Source: DAISJI01 sp964559835 (GTDB lineage Bacteria > Acidobacteriota > Terriglobia > Terriglobales > Acidobacteriaceae). Taken from it: 64,000 bases of DNA. Both the position numbers and the translations under genes were made by a program. The notes under the pieces are model-generated. The model was not told the DNA's origin. It ran no database searches and saw only the letters and a program-made list of their open reading frames with translations. Of this stretch, positions 42,597 to 50,608 are shown in pieces; positions within the stretch are counted from its first letter, which is position 1; the number at the start of each line of letters is the position of its first letter. Location of the stretch: positions 7,015-71,014 of the forward strand of contig CAZLJE010000027.1 of assembly GCA_964559835.1 (NCBI GenBank). The letters run 5' to 3'.

Positions 42597-44099
42597 TTAC
42601 CACGAATAATGCGCCGTATACGTGATCACCGCCTCGCCATCTGGCTGGATCGTTACCGGGAACTCGATCTGGTTCGCATCCAGCTTCCGGTACGTATGCG
42701 ACTTGCTCGTGATCTGCCAGTTGCTCCAGCGATACAGATGCTCGACCGCCCGCACCGTGACCGCCGTCTTCTTGTGGTTTCGCAGGTGAATCTCGAACGA
42801 CTCGTCGCAATTGTTATGCGCGCTGTCGACGTGATAGTTCGTCCGTTTGCGCTCGCCGACGACATCGAACGCATTCCCGGTGTACAGCCGGACCGTTTCG
42901 TCCGTCGGCGTGTGGTCGATCATGTTTTCGCCCGTGAATTGCAGCCGCCCTTCTTCGTCGCGGCGATAAAAGCGCATGCGTCCCTTCGGCAGCGCGATGC
43001 CCAGGTGGTTCGCCGCCGAGTTCTTGAACTCCTGCATCACCCAGACCTTCGGGTTCGACTGCGTGCCGTAGCTCGGATCGTTACGGATGTTCTCGAACGA
43101 CCATCCGCGGTACGCGCCCCAGTTGATGTTCGCGCCGTCGTACACGTACAGCTTCTGCGACTGCACGCCCGTGGAGCGCACGAACTCCACCTGCTTCATC
43201 TCGTGGTCGCGCAGCGTCACCGGGCGCGCCAGCGTGTACAGGTGGTATTCGTCGAACGAGCGCTCGCTCACGGCCGGGCGCATGACTTCATCGGCAACCT
43301 TCATCGCCGCCATCGGCGCATTCATCGCGACTGCGCCGGGCAGGATCTTGTTCACGTCGCCCGCCATCAGCCGCACTTTCGCGTGGTCGAACGTCTTGCC
43401 GCTCTGGTTGTCGATGGTGATCCAGCCGATGAAGTCCAGCGTCTCTCCGTTCTCCGGCGCGACGACGTTGTAGTCCGCGTCCCACTTCATCCCGCCCGAC
43501 ACGTACGAAAGCTCCGCGTCGAACTTGCCCGGCTTATCGGTCGCAAGCTGCCAGTGCAGTGTCGGCTTCAGGATCGAATCGTTCGTCAGCGACGGGAATA
43601 GCGGCTGCCCGGGCAATCCGAATTGCAGGTGCCCGTCGACTTCGATGATCGGCTGCGCCGGCGGTGTGTACTGCTGGTAGGGATTGCTCGGGTTGTACAC
43701 GCGCGGCACATACCCGCTGCGGATGATCTTCCCTTGAACGGTCTTGTCCTTATCGACGCGGAATTCGATCGTCTGCCCCTCGAATGCCGACAGCAGCAAC
43801 TCCTGCGAGACCGGGTCGTTGCGAAAATTCTGCTCGTAGATCTGGAACTGCCGCTGCCCGCGAGGGTCGCGCAGGATCAGCGAGTCCGGTTCGAGCGACG
43901 CCGTCGTGTCGGTGAATCGGACATCGTTAACGCCGGCCTTCAGCTCCAGCGCCAGCGATTGCCGCACGACCGCGAAGTTCTGGTTGTAGATTGTGATCGC
44001 CGCATCGTCCGCGCCAGGCTGCGCTTCCTGCGCGGGGATGCCGGCGACCAGTGCGGCTGCCGCGATTAGTACAAGGGCAAACGTGATAGCAAATTTCAT
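42597..44099 (-). CDS. Secreted DUF4139-family protein
   Basis: A 500-residue exported protein. The signal peptide is FAITFALVLIAAAALVAG. The sequence begins with AITIYNQNFAVVRQSLALEL, the usual opening of the DUF4139 family, and ends in beta-rich segments (VTVRAVEHLYRWSNWQITSK, VTIQPDGEAVITYTAHYSW). The members are predicted all-beta, often with mucoidy-inhibitor A-like N-termini; the function is unknown. Length is typical. It is read leftward, flanked at both ends by word repeats. Confidence 0.8.
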   Translation of the reverse strand: MKFAITFALVLIAAAALVAGIPAQEAQPGADDAAITIYNQNFAVVRQSLALELKAGVNDVRFTDTTASLEPDSLILRDPRGQRQFQIYEQNFRNDPVSQELLLSAFEGQTIEFRVDKDKTVQGKIIRSGYVPRVYNPSNPYQQYTPPAQPIIEVDGHLQFGLPGQPLFPSLTNDSILKPTLHWQLATDKPGKFDAELSYVSGGMKWDADYNVVAPENGETLDFIGWITIDNQSGKTFDHAKVRLMAGDVNKILPGAVAMNAPMAAMKVADEVMRPAVSERSFDEYHLYTLARPVTLRDHEMKQVEFVRSTGVQSQKLYVYDGANINWGAYRGWSFENIRNDPSYGTQSNPKVWVMQEFKNSAANHLGIALPKGRMRFYRRDEEGRLQFTGENMIDHTPTDETVRLYTGNAFDVVGERKRTNYHVDSAHNNCDESFEIHLRNHKKTAVTVRAVEHLYRWSNWQITSKSHTYRKLDANQIEFPVTIQPDGEAVITYTAHYSW

Positions 44100-44179
44100 C
44101 TGCGTTCTCCGTGTTCATGGGAAGAACGCGTACGCAGAGGGAACTTGCAGTTACGTTAGTAACGACAGAGAGGTCGTAC

Positions 44180-44285
44180 GTGGTTCGTCGTAGGCGACAA
44201 GGGATTCAGATGCCACTCCTTCGTGAGTACTTCGTGGCCTTCGTGTGAACGGCTTTTCCGACCTACGCCCTACCACCTACGACTT
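44180..44285. repeat. Word-repeat region (GTCGTAGG and CTTCGTGG types)
   Basis: GTCGTAGGCG at ~44188 faces CACCTACGAC at 44275-44284 as an inverted pair, with CCTTCGTGAGTACTTCGTGG words between. The right side enters the last codons of msrB. The arms match less well than in the other hairpins. Confidence 0.55.
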
Positions 44286-44681
44286 ACCGTCTTTCGGGTC
44301 GAACTTCAGCGACACCGAGTTTATGCAGAACCGCACTCCCGTCGGCGGCGGTCCATCCGGGAAGACGTGACCCAGATGCGAGCCGCAGCGCGAGCACGTG
44401 ACCTCGACCCGCCGCATGCCGAAGCTGGTGTCCTCGTGCGCGTCGAATACTTCTTCCGACAGCGGTTGGAAGAACGCCGGCCATCCACATCCCGAGGCAT
44501 ACTTCGCATCCGACGCAAACAGCGGCTGGCCGCAGGCGCCGCACTTATAAGTACCCGGGTCTTCTTTTGATTCGTATTCGCCCGTATACGCGCGCTCCGT
44601 GCCTTTCTCTCGCAACACGTGATACTGCTCGGGCGTGAGTTCTTTCTTCCACTCTTCTTCCGATTTCCTGATTTTCTCCAT
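44277..44681 (-). CDS. msrB: Peptide methionine-R-sulfoxide reductase
   Basis: A 134-residue repair enzyme reducing Met-R-sulfoxide in proteins. The catalytic Cys lies in GVRFCINSVSL. Two CxxC zinc motifs are present (KCGACGQPLF and TCSRCGSHLGH). SGCGWPAFFQPL is the substrate-site signature. ATG 44681 is chosen because the upstream frame is made of a CGCAAAGG-type word repeat. The last residues (DPKDGKS) border another repeat. It is a single gene, read leftward. Confidence 0.93.
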   Translation of the reverse strand: MEKIRKSEEEWKKELTPEQYHVLREKGTERAYTGEYESKEDPGTYKCGACGQPLFASDAKYASGCGWPAFFQPLSEEVFDAHEDTSFGMRRVEVTCSRCGSHLGHVFPDGPPPTGVRFCINSVSLKFDPKDGKS

Positions 44682-44690
44682 AAGAGTTAG

Positions 44691-44795
44691 AAGAACTTTC
44701 AACGCAAAGGTCGCAAGGGTTCGCAAAGGAAATCGGGCGTCCATTTCGAACGCCCGATTCAACTCGCAACTTACAACGTATAACTTACAACTGCT
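44691..44795. repeat. Two short word-repeat tracts
   Basis: AACGCAAAGGTCGCAAGGGT-type words at ~44699-44730 and AACTTACAACGTATAACTTA words at ~44765-44793 lie between msrB and pckG. Each is a single-arm tandem tract without a clear complementary arm. Confidence 0.55.
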
Positions 44796-46631
44796 TTACT
44801 TTGCTTTTCTTAGCCTCTCCTCTAACTTGTTCAACTCGTCCGTCAATCCCTGCGGCAGGCGGTCGCCGAACTTATCGAAATGGCTGCGGATCGACGACAC
44901 CTCCCCGATCCACCCGTCCACGTCCACGCTGAGCAGTTTCGCAATATTCGTCGACGACACGTCCAGCCCCTTGGTATCCAGATCGTTCGGCCCGGGCAGG
45001 CGCCCGATCGGCGTATCGATGGCGTTCACACGGCCGTCGCAGCGCTCGAACACCCAGCGCAGGACGCGGCTGTTTTCGCCGTATCCCGGCCACAGGAACT
45101 TGCCGTTCTCGTCGGTGCGGAACCAGTTCACATAGAAGATCTTCGGCAGCTTGGCGCCTTCTTTCTTGCCGATCTTCAGCCAGTGTCCGAAGTAGTCGCC
45201 CATGTGATAGCCGCAGAAGGGCAGCATCGCCATCGGATCCCGACGGAGTTGTCCGACCTTGCCCGCCGCCGCAGCCGTAGTTTCACTGCTTGCGGTCGCG
45301 CCGAGGAATGTTCCGTGCTGCCAGTCGAAAGCTTCCGTCACGAGCGGAACGATGCCGCCGCGACGTCCGCCGAAGAGGATGGCGTCGATCGGCACGCCCT
45401 TGGGGTCTTCCCACTCAGACGCGATGCACGGACACTGCTTCGCCGGCGTAGTAAACCGCGCGTTCGGGTGCGCGGCCTTACGCCCGCTCTCGGGTGTCCA
45501 CGGACGCCGCAGCCAATCGACCAGGTGCGCCGGCTTGGTCTCGGTCATACCTTCCCACCAGACATCGTAGTCGGGGGTTAGCGCGCAATTGGTGAAGATG
45601 GAATTCTTGGTCGCCGTGAGCATGGCATTCGGGTTCGACTTCATGCTGGTCCCCGGCGCCACGCCGAAGAATCCATACTCCGGATTGATTGCGTATAGCC
45701 TTCCATCCGCGCCGAACTTCATCCACGCGATATCGTCGCCCACGGTCTCGACCTTCCATCCCGGAATCGTCGGGATCAGCATTGCGAGGTTCGTCTTGCC
45801 GCACGCCGACGGGAAAGCGCCCGTGATGTACTTCGATTTTCCCTCGGGGTTCGTCAGCTTCAGGATGAGCATGTGCTCGGCGAGCCAACCCTCGTCGCGC
45901 GCCTGCACTGACGCGATGCGCAGCGCGTGGCACTTCTTGCCCAGCAGGGCGTTGCCACCGTAACCGGAGCCGTACGACCAGATCTCGCGCGTCTCGGGGA
46001 AGTGGCAGATGTACTTGTGTTCTGCGTTGCACGGCCACGCCGTATCGGCTTCGTTCGGACCGAGCGGGGCGCCGACCGAGTGCAGTCCTCTCACGAATTC
46101 GCCGTCGCGTCCCATCACGTCCAGGACTTTCTTTCCCACGCGCGCCATGATGTGCATGTTCGCCACCACATACGGCGAATCGGTGATCTCAACTCCGATC
46201 TTCGCGATCGGCGACCCGATCGGTCCCATGCTGTAGGGGATGACGTACATCGTCCGCCCCACCATGCAGCCCGTATACAGCTTGTTGAGGATCTGCTTCA
46301 TCTTGGCCGGCTCTTCCCAGTTGTTGGTCGGACCGGCGTCTTCCTTCCTTGCCGAGCAGATGAACGTCCGGTCTTCGACGCGCGCCACGTCGGCCGGGTT
46401 TGAGCGCACGAAAATGCTGTTGGGGCGCTTCTTGGGATCCATCCCGATGGCCGTGCCCGACTGGATCATCAGGCGCAGCATCTCCTGGTATTCGTCGGCA
46501 GACCCGTCGCAGATTCGGACCTGGTCGGGTTTGCACAGCGTGGTGACTTCCTCGACCCACTGCGACAGCGCCCTGTTCAGGATGGCGTTACTGGTCTGGA
46601 CCGCCGGCTCGGCAATTTGGGCTGTGGACAT
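44796..46631 (-). CDS. pckG: Phosphoenolpyruvate carboxykinase (GTP)
   Basis: A 611-residue gluconeogenic enzyme that converts oxaloacetate and GTP to PEP, GDP and CO2. The kinase-1a loop FPSACGKTNLAML contains the reactive Cys; other hallmarks are WSYGSGYGGNALLGKKC, IGDDI-like VGDDIAWMKFGADGRLYAIN, and ILFGGRRGGIVPLV. The GTP-type length and the ACGKT motif separate it from ATP-type enzymes. ATG 46631 is chosen for its strong GAGGAGAG site; the frame continues to 46682. A 5' leader with hairpin-forming GGGTGGCC words lies upstream. Confidence 0.95.
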   Translation of the reverse strand: MSTAQIAEPAVQTSNAILNRALSQWVEEVTTLCKPDQVRICDGSADEYQEMLRLMIQSGTAIGMDPKKRPNSIFVRSNPADVARVEDRTFICSARKEDAGPTNNWEEPAKMKQILNKLYTGCMVGRTMYVIPYSMGPIGSPIAKIGVEITDSPYVVANMHIMARVGKKVLDVMGRDGEFVRGLHSVGAPLGPNEADTAWPCNAEHKYICHFPETREIWSYGSGYGGNALLGKKCHALRIASVQARDEGWLAEHMLILKLTNPEGKSKYITGAFPSACGKTNLAMLIPTIPGWKVETVGDDIAWMKFGADGRLYAINPEYGFFGVAPGTSMKSNPNAMLTATKNSIFTNCALTPDYDVWWEGMTETKPAHLVDWLRRPWTPESGRKAAHPNARFTTPAKQCPCIASEWEDPKGVPIDAILFGGRRGGIVPLVTEAFDWQHGTFLGATASSETTAAAAGKVGQLRRDPMAMLPFCGYHMGDYFGHWLKIGKKEGAKLPKIFYVNWFRTDENGKFLWPGYGENSRVLRWVFERCDGRVNAIDTPIGRLPGPNDLDTKGLDVSSTNIAKLLSVDVDGWIGEVSSIRSHFDKFGDRLPQGLTDELNKLEERLRKAK

Positions 46632-46671
46632 GATGGCTCTCCTCGTACTACGAGCTTCTATGAACCCCTCG

Positions 46672-46740
46672 GGTGGCCTCACCCAACCAGGAACTTTGGG
46701 TGGCCAACCCTCGCTGGTGTTGCCAGGTGGGACAACCTAA
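46672..46740. repeat. GGGTGGCC-type repeat upstream of pckG
   Basis: GGGTGGCCTCACCC forms a small hairpin, and GGGTGGCCAACCC plus GTTGCCAGGTGGGACAACC follow. Similar GGGTGGG words occur inside pgeF at 52739-52796. It may lie in the pckG leader. Confidence 0.6.
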
Positions 46741-46789
46741 TCATTCTGAAACTCGGCCGCTCGCCTCGATGTGCCGGGGGTCACATCTT

Positions 46790-46868
46790 TGAGTGATTTG
46801 TGACTTCTGATTGAGTGATTGTGCTGCCTGAACACAATCACAAATCACAAATCACTCAATCACAAATG
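46790..46868. repeat. Word-repeat hairpin (GATTTGTGA type)
   Basis: Left arm 46790-46822 (GAGTGATTTGTGACTTCTGA onward) and right arm 46833-46867 (CACAATCACAAATCACAAAT onward) are near reverse complements with a ~10-base loop. It ends two bases before the stop of the gene at 46870. Confidence 0.83.
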
Positions 46869-46869
46869 C

Positions 46870-47247
46870 TCAGACCGCCGCCTCTTCCTTCTTTTTACCC
46901 AACCCCCGCCGCAACTCGTCCACGACCGCATCGACGTGACGCAGCGTCTCGCTCACCGTCAGCGTGTGCATCTCGCGCGAGCCGTTCTCACCCTGCTCGA
47001 TCGCCCATTTCAGGTGGCGCCCGGCCGCCTCGACCGCCAGCGGGTCGGTGATGACTTTGCCGGTGCGTTTGTTGTATTCGACCCAGGCAGGATGGGGCAG
47101 CGCGATCCAGACGGGGTGCCCGTCGACCAGGAACTTGATGTCCACCGCGTCGGCGTGGCGGGTTGCAATCGCCACGATCAGCGCCTGGTACATCACGTGA
47201 ACTTCTTTACCGGACCAGCGATCAATACAGTGAAAGTCTGCGTACAT
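46870..47247 (-). CDS. Hypothetical cytoplasmic protein
   Basis: A 125-residue protein. ATG 47247 is chosen because upstream codons are unlike protein. Segments such as FHCIDRWSGKEVHVMYQALI, FLVDGHPVWIALPHPAWVEY and LTVSETLRHVDAVVDELRRG suggest an alpha/beta fold. No signal peptide and no recognised family. The C-terminus is Lys/Glu-rich. Codon use is native. The region upstream is AT-rich and may hold its promoter. Confidence 0.6.
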   Translation of the reverse strand: MYADFHCIDRWSGKEVHVMYQALIVAIATRHADAVDIKFLVDGHPVWIALPHPAWVEYNKRTGKVITDPLAVEAAGRHLKWAIEQGENGSREMHTLTVSETLRHVDAVVDELRRGLGKKKEEAAV

Positions 47248-47311
47248 GGCTGAACTAATAATTTTAATTGATAGGGGTATAACGGGGAAGGGAAATGCAG
47301 GAACCGGGCGA

Positions 47312-47581
47312 TCACCTGGACCTATACATTGCAATTGCATGCCAAGCGCTGGCGATAACGGCAGCGGCAGCGCCGAGCGCAGCGAGATCTCCAATCAGAC
47401 CTGTCCATACGACTCCGCGTCCGCCCGCGAAACCGCCCTCTCGGTAGAGAGTGAATGGAACGCCATATGGAAAAAAGCAATCCCAGCATGAAACCGGGCG
47501 CAGGAAGTTTCGGGCATTTGCAAATACGAGAATTACAGCTGTCGCAAAGGACGAAATCACGAATTTGCGACTAATCGTCAT
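47312..47581 (-). CDS. Small membrane protein, unknown
   Basis: An 89-residue protein with two hydrophobic helices (FVISSFATAVILVFANA and LIGDLAALGAAAAVIASAWHAIAM) around a conserved-looking loop (CWDCFFPYGVPFTLYREGGF). The loop pattern occurs in small uncharacterised membrane proteins of soil bacteria. No ribosome site was recognised for ATG 47581 or the adjacent GTG 47584. It fills the otherwise empty gap before tyrS. Confidence 0.55.
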   Translation of the reverse strand: MTISRKFVISSFATAVILVFANARNFLRPVSCWDCFFPYGVPFTLYREGGFAGGRGVVWTGLIGDLAALGAAAAVIASAWHAIAMYRSR

Positions 47582-47630
47582 CACGACGTTGCGCGATTAT
47601 GGTACCTGAAACATCGAATTTTGCCTCCTG

Positions 47631-47661
47631 ATCACCGACCACTGATCACTGACCACTCATT
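47631..47661. repeat. TGATCACTGACCAC-type tandem words
   Basis: TGATCACCGACCACTGATCA and then CTGACCACTC repeat a ~10-bp word three times just upstream of tyrS. It is a single-arm tract. Confidence 0.65.
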
Positions 47662-47692
47662 TCTCGCCCCTCTGCGTTATCTTTATTACGCC

Positions 47693-48982
47693 ATGTCCTT
47701 CCGCCCCGTTGACGAGCAGATCGCCTACATCTCCAAAGGCGCCTCCGAGATCATCCGTCTCGACGAACTCCGCGAGAAGCTGAAGAAGTCGCTCGAAACC
47801 AACACCCCCCTCAAGGTCAAGGCCGGCTTCGACCCCACCGCCCCCGACCTCCACCTCGGCCACACCGTGCTCATCCGCAAGCTCAAGCACTTCCAGGACA
47901 TGGGCCACACCGTCCAGTTCGTGATCGGCGACTTCACCGGCATGATCGGCGACCCCACCGGCCGCAATGCCACGCGCCCGCCGCTTTCGCGCGAGCAGAT
48001 CGACGCCAACGCCGAAACTTACAAACAGCAGGTGTTCAAGATCCTCGATCCCGAGAAGACCAAGGTCGTCTACAACGGCGAGTGGCTGCGCGCGCTCGGC
48101 GCCGAGGGCATGATCAAGCTCGCCGCCAAGTACACCGTCTCGCAGATGCTCGAGCGCGAAGACTTCCACAAGCGCTTCCAGGAAGAAAAGCCTATCGCCG
48201 TCCACGAACTGCTCTATCCGCTGGCGCAGGGCTACGACTCCGTCGCGCTCGAATCCGACGTCGAACTCGGCGGCACCGACCAGAAGTTCAACCTTCTCGT
48301 CGGCCGCGAACTTCAGCGCTCCTACGGCCAACCCAGCCAGGTCGTCCTGACCATGCCGCTGCTCGAAGGCCTCGACGGCGTGCAGAAGATGTCGAAGAGC
48401 TACGGCAACTATATCGGCATCACCGAGCGACCGCTCGACATGTACGGCAAGGTCATGTCCATCTCCGACGACCTGATGTGGCGTTACTACGAGCTGCTCA
48501 CCGACGTGACCACCGCCGAGATCGCCGCCCTCCGCAAACGCTCGCAGACGGGCGAAGTCCATCCCATGGCCGCGAAGAAGGAACTGGCGCGCCGCATCGT
48601 CACCGATTTCCACGGCGTCAAGGCCGCGCAGCAAGCCGAAGAAGATTGGGCAAAGCAATTTCAGAAGGATGAGACACCGGAGAACGTTGAGACTGTCGTC
48701 GTACCCATGGCTCGTATTGAGTATGAGTTGAATGAAGATGCGCCGATGCGAGGGATCGAGGTGGGGCCGGCGCGGTATTGGATAAAGGTGGACCGACTTC
48801 TAGTCGAAGCTGGATTGGCAGCATCCGGTACTGAAGCGAACCGTAAGATTAAAGAGCACGCAGTACGGATTGCAGACCAGATTGTACCGGGAGCTCGGAT
48901 GTGCTTCGTGGAAAGACCCGGAGATCTGTTGGTTCGAGTTGGGAGACGTCTCAAGAAAGTGCAAGTGTCGCATCAGCGGTAA
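47693..48982 (+). CDS. tyrS: Tyrosyl-tRNA synthetase with chimeric 3' end
   Basis: A 429-residue class I synthetase that charges tRNA-Tyr. PTAPDLHLGHTVLIRKL holds the HIGH-type motif and VQKMSKSYGN the KMSKS loop; an S4-like RNA-binding domain closes the C-terminus (IKVDRLLVEAGLAASGTEAN). The spacing fits the TyrZ-like group. Up to about 48650 nearly all third codon positions are G or C; in the last ~107 codons this drops to roughly half by hand count. The protein family is continuous across the break, which points to recombination with a foreign tyrS. A repeat begins at the stop codon. Confidence 0.93.
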   Translation: MSFRPVDEQIAYISKGASEIIRLDELREKLKKSLETNTPLKVKAGFDPTAPDLHLGHTVLIRKLKHFQDMGHTVQFVIGDFTGMIGDPTGRNATRPPLSREQIDANAETYKQQVFKILDPEKTKVVYNGEWLRALGAEGMIKLAAKYTVSQMLEREDFHKRFQEEKPIAVHELLYPLAQGYDSVALESDVELGGTDQKFNLLVGRELQRSYGQPSQVVLTMPLLEGLDGVQKMSKSYGNYIGITERPLDMYGKVMSISDDLMWRYYELLTDVTTAEIAALRKRSQTGEVHPMAAKKELARRIVTDFHGVKAAQQAEEDWAKQFQKDETPENVETVVVPMARIEYELNEDAPMRGIEVGPARYWIKVDRLLVEAGLAASGTEANRKIKEHAVRIADQIVPGARMCFVERPGDLLVRVGRRLKKVQVSHQR

Positions 48983-49047
48983 CAAAAGGTCCTTCGACTA
49001 CGCGGCGGCCTCGCTGCGCTCACCCGCGACTCCGCTCAGCATCACAG
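48981..49047 (-). repeat. GIY-YIG-associated repeat, copy 1
   Basis: Starts AACAAAAGGTCCTTCGACTA, continues through CGGCGG and GCTGCGCTCACC, and ends CGACTCCGCTCAGCATCACA. Same orientation as the copy at 49494-49562 and inverted relative to 49103-49185. It begins inside the tyrS stop codon. Confidence 0.85.
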
Positions 49048-49102
49048 TCGTTAGAACGTAGGACAGGTAGAGAGCTTAGGGGTAATCCAAAATATTAACG
49101 CA

Positions 49103-49185
49103 GTGTCATGCTGAGCGGAGCCGCACGCGAAAATGCTGCCGCTACTCTTGCTCTTGACGCGGCGGAGTCGAAGCACCTTTTGTTT
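49103..49185 (+). repeat. GIY-YIG-associated repeat, copy 2 (left border)
   Basis: Starts GTGTCATGCTGAGCGGAG and ends GGCGGAGTCGAAGCACCTTT then TGTTT. Its inner part encodes the C-terminal TKGASTPPRQEQE and stop of the GIY-YIG protein. Confidence 0.85.
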
Positions 49186-49483
49186 CCGCCGCGAACCATC
49201 CCTCGCTCAGGTCTTTCCAGTGCGGATTCATTTTCGCAATCAGCCATTCCTTGTTTTCACGCCGCCATCCTTTTAGCTGCTTTTCACGCGCGATGGCGCG
49301 CTGCACATGTTGATAAATTTCGTAATACACGAGTCGATTGCATTTGTACTTCTCGGTGAACCCTTCGACGACGTGGTTTTTGTGTTGCCAAACTCGCTGG
49401 ACCAGTTTCGATGTCACGCCGATATACAGCGCATTCCTCGACGTGCTTTGCATCATGTACACGAAGTAGCGATGTTCTCGCAT
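49142..49483 (-). CDS. GIY-YIG nuclease-family protein bounded by inverted repeats
   Basis: A 113-residue single-domain protein of the UvrC/GIY-YIG endonuclease superfamily. The core reads YFVYMMQSTSRNALYIGVTS (a degenerate GIY...YIG pair: FVY and YIG), then VQRVWQHKNHVVEGFTEKYK with the catalytic-type Arg, LVYYEIY, and an AIAREKQLKGWRRENKEWLI helix with the Glu. This is the small stand-alone subfamily of unknown role. The ATG at 49483 is chosen as the domain start, but the frame stays open to GTG 49537 through repeat copy 3, and the tail lies in copy 2. No ribosome site was recognised. Confidence 0.82.
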   Translation of the reverse strand: MREHRYFVYMMQSTSRNALYIGVTSKLVQRVWQHKNHVVEGFTEKYKCNRLVYYEIYQHVQRAIAREKQLKGWRRENKEWLIAKMNPHWKDLSEGWFAAETKGASTPPRQEQE

Positions 49484-49493
49484 AGCGCAGGCC

Positions 49494-49562
49494 GAAACAA
49501 AAGGTGCTTCGACTCCGCCGCGCGCTCGCAAGCTCACGCGCGACTCCGCTCAGCATGACAGT
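49494..49562 (-). repeat. GIY-YIG-associated repeat, copy 3 (right border)
   Basis: Starts GAAACAAAAGGTGCTTCGAC and ends GACTCCGCTCAGCATGACAG. It is the inverse of copy 2, so the gene is enclosed by inverted repeats of about 70-80 bp. Outer ends (TGTCATGCTGAGCGGAG) and inner ends (GTCGAAGCACCTTTTGTTT) are best conserved; the centres differ. Confidence 0.85.
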
Positions 49563-49631
49563 TGTTTAGTTTTTAGTATGTGATAACAGCGCTGATATTC
49601 TTTCACAAGTTCCAGAACAGGAATTGAATTC

Positions 49632-50498
49632 ATGCGCGCGATTGCCCTGCTCGGGCCGAATGCCGACGCCAACGATGTCGCTGGATTTGCTGCGGCCGCG
49701 CGCGTTGCCATTGCCATTCACCCCAGAATCGACCCAACCTCTCCTCCCGATGCCGCGCTCATCTTTGGCGGCGACGGCACCATCCACCGCCATCTCAAAT
49801 CTCTGGTCGAAACCGGCGTTCCGGTGCTCATGGTCCCGCGCGGCAGCGGTAACGATTTCGCGCGTGCCATTGGTCTGACAACGAACGCCCACGCAACATC
49901 CGCCTGGCACAATTTCTGCGAAGGACAACGGAACATCCGCGTCATCGATGTAGGCGAGATTGTTCCCGGAACCCGGACCCCGCACCCCGGAGCCCTCTTT
50001 TGCTGCGTCGCCGGCGCCGGCATCGACTCCGATGTCAACCGCCGCGCCAATAGCCTCCCGCGTTGGCTTCGCGCCAATGGCGGGTATGCCCTCAGCGTTC
50101 TTGGCGGCGCGCTTAACTTCCGCCCCGAGCGGATCTCCGTCCAGTTCGAAGACGAGCAGGGCAAGCCTGGAGAAATCTCCGAGCCTGCCCTGATGTGCGC
50201 CTTCGCCAACGCCAACTCCTACGGCCACGGCATGCGCATCGCCCCCGCCGCCCAACTCGACGACAGCCTCCTCGACCTGATCTTCGTCCGCCGGGCTGGT
50301 CCCGCACGCCTGCTGACTGTTTTCCCCAAGGTCTATTTCGGCTCCCACATGGGCCTGCGCGAAGTCGAGCACCGCCGCGTACGCCGCCTCCGCATTGCCT
50401 CCGAAACCCCGCTCGACATCTACGCCGACGGCGAATTCGTCTGCCAGACCCCTGCCGAAGTGAGGGTCCGGCCCAAGGCGCTGAAGGTCATCTCGTAA
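49632..50498 (+). CDS. Diacylglycerol-kinase-family lipid kinase with insertion
   Basis: A 288-residue kinase of the DAGK/LCB5/YegS family. The nucleotide-binding motifs are ALIFGGDGTIHRHL and MVPRGSGNDFARAIG; VAGAGIDSDVNRRAN, FANANSYGHGMRIAP and YADGEF complete the family set. Between RVIDVGEI and FCCVAGAG there are about 12 extra residues (VPGTRTPHPGAL) coded by a CCCGGAACCCGGACCCC-type repeat. In relatives the two beta strands are joined by a short turn. The enzyme probably phosphorylates a lipid such as diacylglycerol; the substrate is not known. Confidence 0.85.
   Translation: MRAIALLGPNADANDVAGFAAAARVAIAIHPRIDPTSPPDAALIFGGDGTIHRHLKSLVETGVPVLMVPRGSGNDFARAIGLTTNAHATSAWHNFCEGQRNIRVIDVGEIVPGTRTPHPGALFCCVAGAGIDSDVNRRANSLPRWLRANGGYALSVLGGALNFRPERISVQFEDEQGKPGEISEPALMCAFANANSYGHGMRIAPAAQLDDSLLDLIFVRRAGPARLLTVFPKVYFGSHMGLREVEHRRVRRLRIASETPLDIYADGEFVCQTPAEVRVRPKALKVIS
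49964..49995. repeat. Tandem word repeat inside the lipid kinase gene
   Basis: CCCGGAACCCGGACCCCGCA then CCCCGGAGCCC gives four CCCGGA-like words in tandem. It is read in frame and encodes a Pro/Gly/Thr-rich loop. Confidence 0.75.
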
Positions 50499-50582
50499 TT
50501 GATGATTTCGTGATTTGTGATTGGTGATTTAAGGTGTGACCGAAGCGCAATCACCAATCACAAATCGCTAAATCACAAATCC
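50499..50582. repeat. Word-repeat hairpin (GATTTGTGATT type)
   Basis: Left arm 50501-50530 (GATGATTTCGTGATTTGTGA onward) and right arm 50549-50580 (CAATCACCAATCACAAATCG onward) are near reverse complements. It fills the gap between the lipid kinase and sppA. Confidence 0.83.
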
Positions 50583-50608
50583 AATCCGCGCTGTAGAATC
50601 CACTAGTT

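Noticed and set aside
49142..49537. Taking GTG 49537 as the GIY-YIG start.
   Set aside because: The added 18 residues are translated repeat and are not part of the domain, though translation from there cannot be excluded.
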